Of a DNA stretch of 36,598 bases, positions 1 to 9,594 are shown one piece after another; the stretch's first letter is position 1; every line of letters starts with the position of its first letter. Source of the DNA: Clostridia bacterium. GTDB lineage: Bacteria; Bacillota; Clostridia; Christensenellales; Aristaeellaceae. A program made the translations under genes and the position numbers. The notes under the pieces were generated by a model. It ran no database searches. It saw only the letters and a list, made by a program, of their open reading frames with translations, and had not been told where the DNA came from. The DNA is taken from the NCBI GenBank assembly GCA_017938795.1, contig JAGBAV010000007.1, forward strand, positions 1 through 36,598, written 5' to 3'.

Positions 1-81
1 TACATTCATTTCTACAACTACGAACGTATTAACTTAAAAGACGGCCTCACTCCTGTTGAAATCAGGAGCAAGGCCGCGTAA
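1..81 (+). CDS. IS3-family transposase, C-terminal fragment (5' end outside window)
   Basis: The frame is open from base 1 and stops with TAA at 79-81, giving 26 residues. It reads YIHFYNYERIN, then the GLTPVE segment, then a short basic tail. This is the classic carboxy end of the IS3-family DDE integrase (rve) domain, in which the YNxxR and LTPxE motifs follow the last catalytic glutamate. In the full protein this enzyme would cut and join the element ends during copy-out, paste-in transposition. Only the tail is visible, so whether the rest is intact cannot be judged. The match rests on these two motifs, but they are distinctive. Confidence 0.8.
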   Translation, partial: YIHFYNYERINLKDGLTPVEIRSKAA

Positions 82-140
82 TGTCACGTAATTCTATAAC
101 AGGCTCTTATTTTCGTGTCCGTTGATCGGGAAACAGTCCA
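1..140 (+). mobile_element. Right end of an IS3-family insertion sequence (partial)
   Basis: The window opens inside an insertion sequence. Bases 1-81 encode the last 26 residues of an IS3-type integrase. They are followed by a short non-coding tail that ends around 140 in a sequence (TTTTCGTGTCC followed by GGGAAACAGTCCA) resembling the right terminal inverted repeat of IS150-like elements, whose outer ends commonly read TGGACTG on the other strand. The left end, and therefore the inverted-repeat partner and target duplication, lie outside the window. The exact boundary at about 140 is an inference. Base use here is more AT-rich than in the neighbouring genes, which fits a mobile element. 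Confidence 0.75.
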
Positions 141-154
141 GAAAGGGGGATGCC

Positions 155-526
155 TCAGGGCTGCACATAGGGATCAAGGGGAATGTACATGGTGAAGGCA
201 TGAGCCTGCCCGCCATCGTCCTTTCCCCTGAGCATCACGCCCAGTCTCGTGGGATGAGACGGCCTGCTGTCCTTGGGCGTATAGCCCTCGCTGAACATCA
301 TCAGGCCGTAGCCGTTGAGATGGGAGGTCTGGTTGATGCGCGCGATCTCCGCCGCATCGTAGACCTTCGTGTCGGAATTGCCGTCCGCGAGAAAACGCAC
401 AAACTGCAGCTCCTCCATCTGGAAGCCAACGCCGTGATCCTCCCTCAGATAGATCTTGTAATGCCATGTGGGATGGTTCTTGCCGCTCAGGCGGTTGACC
501 CTCAGGTTCTTGGCATAGAGGGTCAC
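155..526 (-). CDS. Hypothetical 123-residue protein translationally coupled to the glycosyltransferase
   Basis: I do not recognise a family. The frame opens with GTG at 526-524, which overlaps the TGA stop of the upstream glycosyltransferase (GTGA). It has no strong ribosome binding site of its own, which suggests translational coupling. The product begins MTLYAKNLRVNRL and is hydrophilic, rich in charged and aromatic residues, without a signal peptide or membrane span; its even spread of hydrophobic residues suits a small beta-rich domain. The TGA stop (157-155) lies only about 15 bp from the inferred end of the insertion sequence, so the IS landed just downstream and may have removed a terminator or further operon genes. 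It could assist the glycosyltransferase, but that is based on position only. A competing antisense frame covers 122-745, so some doubt about coding remains. Confidence 0.6.
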   Translation of the reverse strand: MTLYAKNLRVNRLSGKNHPTWHYKIYLREDHGVGFQMEELQFVRFLADGNSDTKVYDAAEIARINQTSHLNGYGLMMFSEGYTPKDSRPSHPTRLGVMLRGKDDGGQAHAFTMYIPLDPYVQP

Positions 527-3500
527 CAGCGCCTGATCCCGCGCAGGATCTCCCTCGCCTTCCTCGGGATCGCCGTCAGCACGCGGCCAACCCGGAAGGA
601 GACGGAGCCGCGGATGCTCCGCAGGTCGCTCCTCAGCTTTCTTTCCTGGCTCTTCAGCTCGCGGATCTCGCGCTTCAGCGCCCGGATATCGCGCCTGAGC
701 CTTTCGGATTCGCGCCTCAGCTCCCCGGCCTCGCTTCTGAGCTGACCGTTTTCGCTCTTCAGCGTCTGAGCCTCGCCTCTGAGCTGATCCATTCCGCTCT
801 TCAGCTTCTCCGTCTCGCTCTTCAAGCGGCTGTTTTCGCCCTTCAGCCGATCTGTTTCGCTCCTGAGCTGACTGTTTTCACCCTTCAGCGCCTGAGCCTC
901 GCCTCTGAGCTGATCCATTCCGCTCCTCAGCTTCTCCGCCTCGCTCTTCAGACGGATGCTTTCGCCCTTGAGCCGCTGCTCTTCCTGCTTCATCCTCGCG
1001 GAGTCGCTGCTCATCTGGCGCTTGAGGCGGTCGGCCTCTTCCGCTGCCTTTTTGGCCTGCTCGCTTGCCTTTGCGCGCTCCATCTCGGCCTTTGCCGGGC
1101 GATAGACGAGGCTCTGGAATGCGCTGCACTCCTCGGGCGGCAGCGCATAGAAGCAGAACCGTTCCTCCACCGGCACGCTCTGCAGCTTCATAATCGCACT
1201 GTTCAGGCACTTGCCGGCCTCCGTGCGCATTACGCTTGCCTGCCGGTCGGTCAGCCCCTGCAGCCCGTCCAGAATCTGCAGCATCCCCATATAGCACGAA
1301 AAGTAACCATAGCTGTGCTTGAAGCGGACGGCCTGCGTCACGATCGAATCCCTGCGCAGTCTTCTGCGATAATACGGCTTATTGATATGACACACACGTT
1401 TGGCATGCGCCAGTATGTCAAACGTATACAGATTGTCCTCGTGGACAATGCCGCTGCGGAAGCAGAGGTTATGCTGCAGCCACATTTCGCGCCGAATCAT
1501 CTGCATGCATGCGTTGGCACGATACTCCGCATTCCCCACGGTACGGACGATATACTCCGGTCCCGTGCAGACGGCGCTGTAATCGTGACGTCTGGTGTAG
1601 TAATCCAGCCGCATGAAGCGCTGCGCCGCGCTTACGTCAAACTCATTGGAGAAGACGCCGCCGTCAAAGAAGACCGCATCCAGCTGCGCCTTGTCCGCGC
1701 AGGCGGCAAGCTCCTCCAGCGTCTCGGCCGCGATCATATCGTCGCTGTCGATGAAGTGGATATAGTCGCCCTGCGCCACGGATACGCCGTGGTTGCGCGC
1801 ATTGGACAGCCCCGCATTGGGCTGATCAATCACGCAGACACGCTCATCCTTCTTCGCGTAGTCAAGCATGATCTCAAGAGACCCGTCCGAAGAGCCGTCG
1901 TTGACCAGAATCAGCTCCAGCTCCGCAAGGCTCTGCCCAAGAATGCTGTCAATGCACTCCGCCAGATAGTTCCCGGTGTTGTACGCCGGCACAATGACGG
2001 ATACCCTCGGCTTCTGCAGGCCGCGGTACGGCAGCACAACAGAGAACACCCCGGACCGTTTCATCCTCTCCTGATCCGCGACCCACTCACGGGCAAGCAG
2101 GATGCCCCTGATCTTGTCCCTCAGCTCGATATCGCGGTATACATGCTCAGGCAGCTGCAGCAGGCTGCGCAGGCCGATCGGCGACCAGTCCAGCATATCG
2201 GCCAGCTCCATCCGTTTCAGCGGATCCGGGATCATATCCAGCGCGCTGTTGATCACCGGCAGCGCAAAATTAATGAACTCCGCCTCGATGTCTCCCTCCT
2301 GCAGCTCCGCCCGCAGGACCGAATACACGCCCTCCAGATTCCCGACAGTCTCCAGCCTGTCCTGCATATGATAGCGGACAGCGTCCCTGTTGGACACCAG
2401 CAGCTGGTCATGGATCGCCGCGATGCCCTGCGCGGACACCGCCGCCGCCACCCCGAAGGGCACATTGCGCCTGAGGACGTCGGGGCAGACGGAGGGATGG
2501 CGCTCCAGCACATCCGCAAGGAACTCCCTGCGGTACGCGGCAGCCCAGATCTCAAAGTTAAAGAAGGTCATCCGCTTCGCCGGATCCAGATCCGCGAAGG
2601 TTCTGCTCCCATCCTTGGGCAGCACCCATGAATTGAAATAGAGTGATCTTGGCGCATCCAGATGAACGGGATCATAGCTCCACCCGTGGAAGGGGATCAT
2701 ATCCGCCCCGCTCTGCTCCGCCCGGTCAATAATCCGTCTCGCGGCGTCCCGGGCGAGGACGTTCATGCCGTTGAACGGGAGAATATACGCCGCCCTCGCC
2801 TCGCGCAGAGCCTGCTCCCACGCCTCGCGCTTCGTCGCCGCCGGCGCAAGCAGGCGGACACGCCCGTCCTTCTGCGCAAAGGCGCGGATGATCTCCTCCG
2901 AGGGATTCTCGCCCTGCACGCTGATGCAGAGGATCTCGATCTCGGGCATGGTCTGCCTGACAAGGCTCGTCAGTCCCGTATTCAGGCTGTACTGCGCACC
3001 GTCATAGTCAAAGACGACAATGCTCAGCCTCGGCGCATCGCAGGCCTCTGCCTGCGCGATCACAGGAGGCTGCTCCGGCCGGATCTCGCCGCGATTGGCA
3101 TAATAGACCAGCTCCGGGAGATCCATCACCTGCCGGATGAAATCCCCCGGCCACCCCGTCAGGACATCCGTCACCTCCGGGCGCTCCCCTGCGTCCCGCA
3201 GAAGCTCCTCGCGGACATGATACAGGAAGTCAAGGCGGAATTCGTCAGCCAGCCGCTTATAGTTCCAGATATAGGCATGCCCCTTGCGCTTGAAGAGGAT
3301 CGACGCAAACTTCTCCCCCGCCTCAGGGTGCGCCAGCGTGTATTCCCGCACAGAGTCAAACTCGTCACACAGGCAGTACACCTTAGCCCCAGACTTGACG
3401 GAGGAATTCTCGTTGTCCGTCCTGTAGCGGTACAGCGGCTGCCTGAGCAGCAGCACGCGCTTCGCAGCCATCCACACCTTCAGGATAAAGCCCGTATCCT

Positions 3501-5064
3501 GATACGACGCGCCCGGCGTCTCGGCGAACAGCACGCCGCCGTCCACCAGCATCTCCCTCAGATACAGACCGCTCCAAATGGCGGGCGGGGTCATGAAGAC
3601 ATGCTGGCGCTCCTCCGGGGCGAAGACCGTGTTGTACGGCAGGCCTGCAAGGCTCTCTGTGTATTCATCGCCCGCCTCAGAGGTGCGGATATGGTTCGCC
3701 TTGACGACCTGCGCGCCGTACTGCTCCGCCGCACTATACAGGATAGCATACATATCCTCCGGCGCATAGTCGTCCGTCTCGATGATACCGATGTATTTGC
3801 CCGTCGCTGCCGCAAGGCCCAGATTCATCTGATAGCCATAGCTCTTGCGGTCCGAGCGGATCAGGCGGATTCTGCTGTCCTTCGCCGCGCACTCCTCAAT
3901 GATCTCCAGCGTCCCATCCGTCGATCCCGCGTCCACGCAGATGATCTCGATGTCGCGCAGCGTCTGGTTCATCACGCTCTTAAGGCACTGGCGCATGTAC
4001 CGGCCGACATTCAGCGAGGGCATGATCACAGAGACCATGGGCACATCCTGCGCACGGGCATTGAGCGCGTCCGCGTCGACGACCAACTCATCCGGGAGCA
4101 TGGGCTCAGCGAGAATCCTCTGGATCTGCTCGTACTCCTTCGGGTTAAAGAAATCCGCCTTCTTCGCCCCGACAAGCCCAAGCTGCGCAAAGCCTGTCTT
4201 CCTCAGGTGCTCATAGGCGTCCGCATACGGCGCGCCGTGCATGGTGTTCATCTGCCAGAGGGAGAGATTCGCACACAGATTCAGGTACGCCTTCGCATAG
4301 GTCTCATACAGCCCGCAGCGGACGAGTTCCTCCTTCATGGCGGCAAACGCAATCAGGAAATTGTCCCACGACTTCACGCGCGTGCTGGAGATGGACGTGG
4401 GGATGTTGATGCGCTGATGGACGAAGATTCTGTCAATGGCGATCACGCGCTCCGCCTTGGCCAGCGCGATATAGGTGAAGTACATGTCGTTCGTGGAACG
4501 CAGCCCCTGAAAGAGCAGGCCGTGCCTGAGCACAAAATCGCGGCGGAACATCTTGTCCCATGCCCAGCCGCTGAACATGCGGAAGATATTGTCGCTATAC
4601 GGCGGCTGATGGGGGTCGAACACGGTGTTCAGCCTGAAGAACTCCTTGCGGAAGGCCCATGCGCAGGGCTTATAGGTATTCTCCTGCACATCATAGAGGT
4701 TGCAGCCGAATACGCAGACCTCCGCCCCGCTGCGCTCCAGCGTCTCGTATGCCTCCTCCAGCATATTCGGCTCGAAATAATCGTCCGCATCCAGAAAGAT
4801 CACATACTCACCGGTCGCCGCCGCAAGGCCCTTGTTGCGCGCCGTGCCTGCATACTGATTCTGCTGGTGCAGCACGGTCAGGCGGCTGTCCCGCTGTTCA
4901 TAGGCGCGCAGGATAGCCAGCGAATCATCCGTGGAGCCGTCGTCCACGCAGATGACCTCGATCTCAGTAAGCGTCTGCCCCAGCACGCTGTCAAGGCATG
5001 CCTCCAGATACTGATCCGCGTTGTATACCGGGATCACCACAGATACCTTCGGCTGTGCATTCAT
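523..5064 (-). CDS. Giant multidomain family-2 glycosyltransferase with coiled-coil tail
   Basis: The 1513-residue protein probably transfers sugars from nucleotide-sugar donors to a cell-surface polymer in the cytoplasm or at the inner membrane face. Four GT-A/GT2-like modules are visible. Module 1 (about residues 6-300) has VSVVIPVYN, DDGSTD (41-46) and DADD (92-95). Module 2 (from about 341) has VSVIMPSLN, VDAGSTDG and ETDD. Module 3 (from about 678) begins LSIVVFDYDG but lacks both the DDGS and DxD residues, so it is probably inactive. Module 4 (from about 1020) has VSVIVPAYN, NDGSSDG and DSDD. Residues about 1325-1480 form a heptad-rich coiled coil with a repeated SGMDQLRGEAQ block. The end (SVSFRVGRVL..IPRKAR) matches a tail often seen on GT2 proteins. 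A good site, AAGGAG, lies nine bases before the ATG. The donor and product are unknown. Confidence 0.9.
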   Translation of the reverse strand: MNAQPKVSVVIPVYNADQYLEACLDSVLGQTLTEIEVICVDDGSTDDSLAILRAYEQRDSRLTVLHQQNQYAGTARNKGLAAATGEYVIFLDADDYFEPNMLEEAYETLERSGAEVCVFGCNLYDVQENTYKPCAWAFRKEFFRLNTVFDPHQPPYSDNIFRMFSGWAWDKMFRRDFVLRHGLLFQGLRSTNDMYFTYIALAKAERVIAIDRIFVHQRINIPTSISSTRVKSWDNFLIAFAAMKEELVRCGLYETYAKAYLNLCANLSLWQMNTMHGAPYADAYEHLRKTGFAQLGLVGAKKADFFNPKEYEQIQRILAEPMLPDELVVDADALNARAQDVPMVSVIMPSLNVGRYMRQCLKSVMNQTLRDIEIICVDAGSTDGTLEIIEECAAKDSRIRLIRSDRKSYGYQMNLGLAAATGKYIGIIETDDYAPEDMYAILYSAAEQYGAQVVKANHIRTSEAGDEYTESLAGLPYNTVFAPEERQHVFMTPPAIWSGLYLREMLVDGGVLFAETPGASYQDTGFILKVWMAAKRVLLLRQPLYRYRTDNENSSVKSGAKVYCLCDEFDSVREYTLAHPEAGEKFASILFKRKGHAYIWNYKRLADEFRLDFLYHVREELLRDAGERPEVTDVLTGWPGDFIRQVMDLPELVYYANRGEIRPEQPPVIAQAEACDAPRLSIVVFDYDGAQYSLNTGLTSLVRQTMPEIEILCISVQGENPSEEIIRAFAQKDGRVRLLAPAATKREAWEQALREARAAYILPFNGMNVLARDAARRIIDRAEQSGADMIPFHGWSYDPVHLDAPRSLYFNSWVLPKDGSRTFADLDPAKRMTFFNFEIWAAAYRREFLADVLERHPSVCPDVLRRNVPFGVAAAVSAQGIAAIHDQLLVSNRDAVRYHMQDRLETVGNLEGVYSVLRAELQEGDIEAEFINFALPVINSALDMIPDPLKRMELADMLDWSPIGLRSLLQLPEHVYRDIELRDKIRGILLAREWVADQERMKRSGVFSVVLPYRGLQKPRVSVIVPAYNTGNYLAECIDSILGQSLAELELILVNDGSSDGSLEIMLDYAKKDERVCVIDQPNAGLSNARNHGVSVAQGDYIHFIDSDDMIAAETLEELAACADKAQLDAVFFDGGVFSNEFDVSAAQRFMRLDYYTRRHDYSAVCTGPEYIVRTVGNAEYRANACMQMIRREMWLQHNLCFRSGIVHEDNLYTFDILAHAKRVCHINKPYYRRRLRRDSIVTQAVRFKHSYGYFSCYMGMLQILDGLQGLTDRQASVMRTEAGKCLNSAIMKLQSVPVEERFCFYALPPEECSAFQSLVYRPAKAEMERAKASEQAKKAAEEADRLKRQMSSDSARMKQEEQRLKGESIRLKSEAEKLRSGMDQLRGEAQALKGENSQLRSETDRLKGENSRLKSETEKLKSGMDQLRGEAQTLKSENGQLRSEAGELRRESERLRRDIRALKREIRELKSQERKLRSDLRSIRGSVSFRVGRVLTAIPRKAREILRGIRRW

Positions 5065-5097
5065 CGCGCATGTCTCCTTGCTTTTTTATACAATGCT

Positions 5098-5126
5098 ATT
5101 ATAGCTTCTCTGCGATTTCTTGTCCA
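5098..5126 (-). promoter_or_regulatory. Sigma-A promoter of the glycosyltransferase gene
   Basis: On the minus strand, TGGACA (5126-5121) and a perfect TATAAT (5103-5098) are separated by exactly 17 bp. The -10 box ends about 33 bp before the ATG at 5064, leaving a short leader that carries the AAGGAG ribosome binding site. This is a near-consensus housekeeping promoter. No operator-like palindrome is obvious around it. Confidence 0.8.
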
Positions 5127-5172
5127 TCGTTCGCGTTATACATGTCCTGTTTATCATTTATCAGGGGAAACG

Positions 5173-5204
5173 AGAAACGCGCGGGATCACTCCCGCGCGT
5201 TTCT
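5173..5204 (-). terminator. Hairpin terminator after the 1451-residue wall protein gene
   Basis: A perfect 14-bp inverted repeat (5173-5186 with 5191-5204) with a TCAC loop lies about 35 bp past the stop of the wall-protein gene and before the glycosyltransferase promoter. The minus-strand sequence after it is not a clean run of T, so termination may be imperfect. The stem is very GC-rich and stable. Confidence 0.7.
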
Positions 5205-5238
5205 GCTCATTGTCCGTATCCTGTTCTGCGATCAGCGC

Positions 5239-8200
5239 TTACGCCTCGTCCCGCCTGCGCATCGCGAGCGCACCCGCGCCGCAGAGCATGAGCATCGCCG
5301 CCCAGAGGGCGAGGCTGCTGGCGTCGCCGGTCTGCGGGAGGTCGTCCCTCGGCTCCGGCGTGGGCTCGGGCGTGGCGGTCGGCATCGGCGTAGCGGTCGG
5401 CTCCGGCGTGGCTGTCTGCTCGGGGACGACGGTCAGCGCGAAGCGGACGGTGTCGCTGCCCGCGCCGTTGCTGGCCTCGCAGCGGAACACAAGGCCGTCC
5501 ATGTCAAGCGGAACGCCCGCAATGGTCAGGGTGTCCGTGTCCGTGCCGGTGCAGCGGTCGTTGTCGCTGAGCCGGACAGGCGTGCCGTCCTCGCCGACCA
5601 CATACCACGCATAGGCGATCTCCCGGCCCTCCGCATTCACGCTGAGCTGAAGAGTCTCGCCCGCGGTGACGCTCACCTGCCGCATGTCCTCGCCGTCGAT
5701 GACCGGCGCGCCCCAGATCTCCACATCCGCAGGCACGTCAGCCGGGGTATCAACCGTGTAGTACGGCGCATACCTGCCGGCAAGCGGGACGCTGCCCAGC
5801 GTCAGCATGTCATACGCGCCGGCTGCGTCGCTGCCGACGTCGCCCGTCAGCGGCAGGGCGGGCTGCGCATCCTCGCAGCCATCCGCATAGCCGGCAAGCA
5901 TCAGGACGGTGACCTCCACCGTGCTGTCGCCCGCGGCATAATAACGGCTGGTCGCCTCCGCCGAGATGGGCGTCAGCGCCGTCGGCAGAATGGTGACGGT
6001 GAAGTCCTGCTCGCTGCCGTTCAGGCTGCCGCTGCCGGAGAAGCGCGCCGTGAAGGTCACGCTGCCGATAAGGATATCCTCCGTGAGCGCGGCTGCCGCA
6101 GCCGTATCGATCGACGCGGCATACTCGCCGTCGCCGATGCCGATGTCGCTCACCAGCGTATCGCCGTAGTAGAGCGCCATGGTGTCATCGCCCGCCGTCT
6201 GCGCGCGGCGGAAAAGCGACGCAGCGCGCTCTGCGACCTGCGCATGCACCGTGACGATGATCGTCTCGCCGAAGGTATACACGCCGTCCGGCTGATTCAG
6301 GGTGATGGCAAGGCTGCTGTCCGACGGGGTGATCGTGTACTCCGCGGCGGCTTCGCCGCTGTAATTGCCGATGAAGCTGATCTGCACCGTCTTCGTGCCG
6401 CCGCTGGTGCAGTCCTCCGGCCATGTGATCTGGTAATCGACGCCCTCGGTCAGCTCCGTCCGCCCGTCCCTGACGGTGACGCCGGGCTTCTGCTCCGCGC
6501 CGCTGTAGATGAAGGCAGTCTGAGAGAGCTCAACCGTCGGGGCGGTCAGCGCCTTGGGGATGATCTGCACAGCCGGGATGACCGGCGTCTCCCCCTGGCC
6601 TTCCTGCGGGCCGGCGACGCTGTAATACGCCGCGTTCGGGCCCATCAGGCTGAGCGCGCCAAGCTTCGCCGCGACGTAGGAGCCCGCGGCGTCGCTGGCC
6701 AGCTGCGCGGTCACGCCCTGCTCATCAGGCGCGACGTTGTCGCTGCCCTCGATCCCGCTCAGCACAACGCTGGTGACGTCCACCCGGTCGTTGCCCGGCT
6801 CATAGACGCGGTCCTGCGCGCTGATGCTCTCCACGGTCAGCGGCTTGGGCGAGATGGTGATCTCAAATTCCTTCTCCGCGAAGAGGAGATCGCCGCTGCC
6901 GGCAAACATCGTGATGAGCGTATGGCTGCCGATGGGCAGCTCCTTCTTCGTCGTGTCATAGGTGAGGGTGTATACGCCGGTCTCCGGGTCCTTCGCGACG
7001 GACTCGATGATATGCCGCTTGATCGGGTTGCCGACGTCGTCCACATCATACACATACAGCGACGCCATGTCCGGCTCCGGCGCGTTATAGTAGCCCGACC
7101 GGGCATACAGGCCCGCGCCGTCCGTCTTTGCCGCCTCCGGCTTCATCGTCACGACGATCTCCTCGCCGTAGACATACGCGCCGCCCTCGCGGTCGAGCTT
7201 CGCCCCCAGCTCCGCGTCCGCGCGCCGGATGGTGAACGGCCTGCGCGCAGAGCCGTAGAAGTTGCCGCCCTCAACGGCGGTGATGATCACAGCCGCCGTA
7301 TTCTCGCCCGCGTGGATATTGCTCTCGTACGCGTATTCAAAGTCGACGCCCTCGAAGAGCTCGCGGGAATTGTAATGCACCTGCGGCGCGGGCGTGATCG
7401 CCTCGCCGGTATAGGTCAGCGGCGGGATCTCGTCGATCATCGCATCCTCCAGCGCCTTGGGCTGGATGATAAAGTCCGCGCTGGCGGCTCCGGTGAAGCT
7501 GCCCGCGCCGGTGACGATGACGGTCGCCTTGCCGGCATTCACGTTGTTCACGAAGGAAACGGTATAGTCCGTGCCCGCGGTCAGCGCGCCGAAGCCGCCC
7601 AGCTGCACGAGGACGGTCGGCTCGACCGCATTGCCGGTATAGGTAAAGACGTCGCGGTCCAGAATCACCGCCGCGGTCGTGATATCCGCCGGGAGGATGG
7701 TGAACGGCAGGGCCGCCGTGCCGGTGAAATTGCCCATGCCGGTGATCACGGCCTTCGCCGCGCCGGCGCTCACGTTATCCTGATAGCCGACGGTATAGTC
7801 CGTGCCCGGGACGAGCTCCCTGCCGCCGAACGTCACGGTCACGCCCGGCTCCAGCGCAGCGCCGGTATAGGTCATCTCCGCATCGGAGAGCTGCGCCCAT
7901 TCCGCCTGCAGCGCCGCGGGCGCAATCGTCACCTCGATGCTCTGCGGCTCGGAGTCAGCGTGCATCGCATCGCCCTCGGCCTTATACCAGACGGTATAGG
8001 TATCCGCAGCCTCCCCCATGGGGATGTCCGGGGAATAGGTGCCGTGCTGCGCCATGCTGTAGACCATCGTGCCGCCCTCCGCCTCGCCGGCGGTGAGCAG
8101 CGCCACCGGGCTGCCGGTGTAGGTCTGCGCGTTCGCCGTCGGGGCGGTCACGACCTTCGCCTGCTCCTTGATGATGGCGGCGGCGACGCTCTGCGGCTCG

Positions 8201-9594
8201 GTGTCTTTGTGGTTCTTGTCGCCCCAGACCCTATACCAGATGGTATAGTCGCCCGCAGACGCCGCCTGGGGGACTTCCGAGTCGTAGACGCCGTCCTTCT
8301 CCGTGCTGTAGCGCATCGTGCCGCCCTCCGCCTCGCCGGCGGTGACCAGCGCCTGCGAGGCGCCGGTGTAGGTCAGGGTGTACCCCGTCGGGGCGGTCAC
8401 GACCGCCGCCTGCGCCTTGCCGATCGAGGGAAAAGTGTTCATGGGATCGGTGTCGCTGTGCGTCAGGTCGCCCTTGACCTTATACCACACCTTGTAAGTG
8501 CCCGCGTCCGTCGCCGTGGGGATCGCCGCGCTGTAGGCGCCGTCCCGCTCCATGCTGTAGACCATCGTGCCGCCCTTCGCCGCGCCGCCATCGGAAAAGA
8601 GGTTCAGCGGTTCGCCGGTATAGATCGGCTCAGCAGCCACCGGGTGCCTGATCACGGAGGCGAGGGCCTTTATGATCTCCTTCGCCTGAAAGCCATTGGG
8701 CGCGCTCAGCACGACCGCATTCTCGCCGAAGGTGATCTTGCCCATGTCCGCGCTGCCGCCGATGGAGACGCCCTCCGGATAGTACTCGCTGGCGTCCTTC
8801 GTCTTGCCGATGGTCACAATGCCGCCGTCGATCACGATTTCGCCCGGGGATTCATATTCGCGTGTCACTTTCGGAAGGATCCCGCCGCCGAACATCTCCC
8901 CATTGACATAGTCGATGACCTGCAGCATGCCGCTGCCGATGCCGACCAGGGGAATATGCTCCGGATTATTCTTCGCGACATAGATCACACCGCCATGGAT
9001 GCGGATCGTGCCCGCCGATGCGGAGCTGTGTTCGGTGGTGCCGTCCGCGTTGATCGTCTTGCTGCCCCGCGGGCCGCCGATCACCGTACTGAGGTTTTTA
9101 TCAAGCGCCTCTGCGCTCAGCGTGGGGCAGCCCGCATTGCAGACATGGGACGAATCCGTCAGCTGGCTGCTGCAATAGATCTCCAGCGTCGCGCCCTCGG
9201 GCACGGAGATCGCAGAGCCGGTGTAGGAGCCCAGCGTGTTTGCGCCCTTGAGATAGAGCTTCAGCGCTGCGCCGCTGGAAATGGAGATCGCGGCCGTCTC
9301 GTAATCATAGTAATTCGTCCGGATACGCACGCTATCCAGTATCACGCTGTGCGCGCCGCTCTTTACATCCACGCGGTACTGCCCGTAATCCGCTGCCGCC
9401 TTCAGCGTCAGGGTGCCGCTGTAGCTGGTCGTCACGCCGTCCTTGGTATAGGTCAGGCTGCCGTTCTTCTCCTCCAGCGTCAGGATCGTGTTCATCCCGA
9501 GTTCCACCAATACATCCGCCGCGGCGCAGCCCGGCAGGCACAGCGCGAGGCAGAGCAGCAGCGCGGCAAGCAGCATCCTCATCCTTCTGGTCAT
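5239..9594 (-). CDS. LPQTG-anchored surface protein with Ig-like repeats
   Basis: This is a probable sortase-anchored cell-wall protein of 1451 residues. I chose the ATG at 9594, two codons inside the longest frame, because the GGGGGA upstream is better spaced to it than to the ATG at 9600. A signal peptide (basic MTRRMRM, then a leucine-rich core ending LPGCAAA) opens the protein; the LPGC could also be read as a lipobox. Residues about 30-310 contain a beta-rich repetitive region with GAALKLYLKG-like strands. Three tandem modules (about 318-565) share the pattern YTG..GGTM.YS..G.Y...P....Y.VWYKV.GD..H.D..P. They are followed by further Ig-like modules built on YTG...P.V motifs. A PT/PE-rich wall spacer precedes LPQTG (1419-1423), a hydrophobic span and a basic tail. 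It is divergent from the gene at 9955, which carries the same modules. The ligand is unknown. Confidence 0.88.
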   Translation of the reverse strand: MTRRMRMLLAALLLCLALCLPGCAAADVLVELGMNTILTLEEKNGSLTYTKDGVTTSYSGTLTLKAAADYGQYRVDVKSGAHSVILDSVRIRTNYYDYETAAISISSGAALKLYLKGANTLGSYTGSAISVPEGATLEIYCSSQLTDSSHVCNAGCPTLSAEALDKNLSTVIGGPRGSKTINADGTTEHSSASAGTIRIHGGVIYVAKNNPEHIPLVGIGSGMLQVIDYVNGEMFGGGILPKVTREYESPGEIVIDGGIVTIGKTKDASEYYPEGVSIGGSADMGKITFGENAVVLSAPNGFQAKEIIKALASVIRHPVAAEPIYTGEPLNLFSDGGAAKGGTMVYSMERDGAYSAAIPTATDAGTYKVWYKVKGDLTHSDTDPMNTFPSIGKAQAAVVTAPTGYTLTYTGASQALVTAGEAEGGTMRYSTEKDGVYDSEVPQAASAGDYTIWYRVWGDKNHKDTEPQSVAAAIIKEQAKVVTAPTANAQTYTGSPVALLTAGEAEGGTMVYSMAQHGTYSPDIPMGEAADTYTVWYKAEGDAMHADSEPQSIEVTIAPAALQAEWAQLSDAEMTYTGAALEPGVTVTFGGRELVPGTDYTVGYQDNVSAGAAKAVITGMGNFTGTAALPFTILPADITTAAVILDRDVFTYTGNAVEPTVLVQLGGFGALTAGTDYTVSFVNNVNAGKATVIVTGAGSFTGAASADFIIQPKALEDAMIDEIPPLTYTGEAITPAPQVHYNSRELFEGVDFEYAYESNIHAGENTAAVIITAVEGGNFYGSARRPFTIRRADAELGAKLDREGGAYVYGEEIVVTMKPEAAKTDGAGLYARSGYYNAPEPDMASLYVYDVDDVGNPIKRHIIESVAKDPETGVYTLTYDTTKKELPIGSHTLITMFAGSGDLLFAEKEFEITISPKPLTVESISAQDRVYEPGNDRVDVTSVVLSGIEGSDNVAPDEQGVTAQLASDAAGSYVAAKLGALSLMGPNAAYYSVAGPQEGQGETPVIPAVQIIPKALTAPTVELSQTAFIYSGAEQKPGVTVRDGRTELTEGVDYQITWPEDCTSGGTKTVQISFIGNYSGEAAAEYTITPSDSSLAITLNQPDGVYTFGETIIVTVHAQVAERAASLFRRAQTAGDDTMALYYGDTLVSDIGIGDGEYAASIDTAAAAALTEDILIGSVTFTARFSGSGSLNGSEQDFTVTILPTALTPISAEATSRYYAAGDSTVEVTVLMLAGYADGCEDAQPALPLTGDVGSDAAGAYDMLTLGSVPLAGRYAPYYTVDTPADVPADVEIWGAPVIDGEDMRQVSVTAGETLQLSVNAEGREIAYAWYVVGEDGTPVRLSDNDRCTGTDTDTLTIAGVPLDMDGLVFRCEASNGAGSDTVRFALTVVPEQTATPEPTATPMPTATPEPTPEPRDDLPQTGDASSLALWAAMLMLCGAGALAMRRRDEA

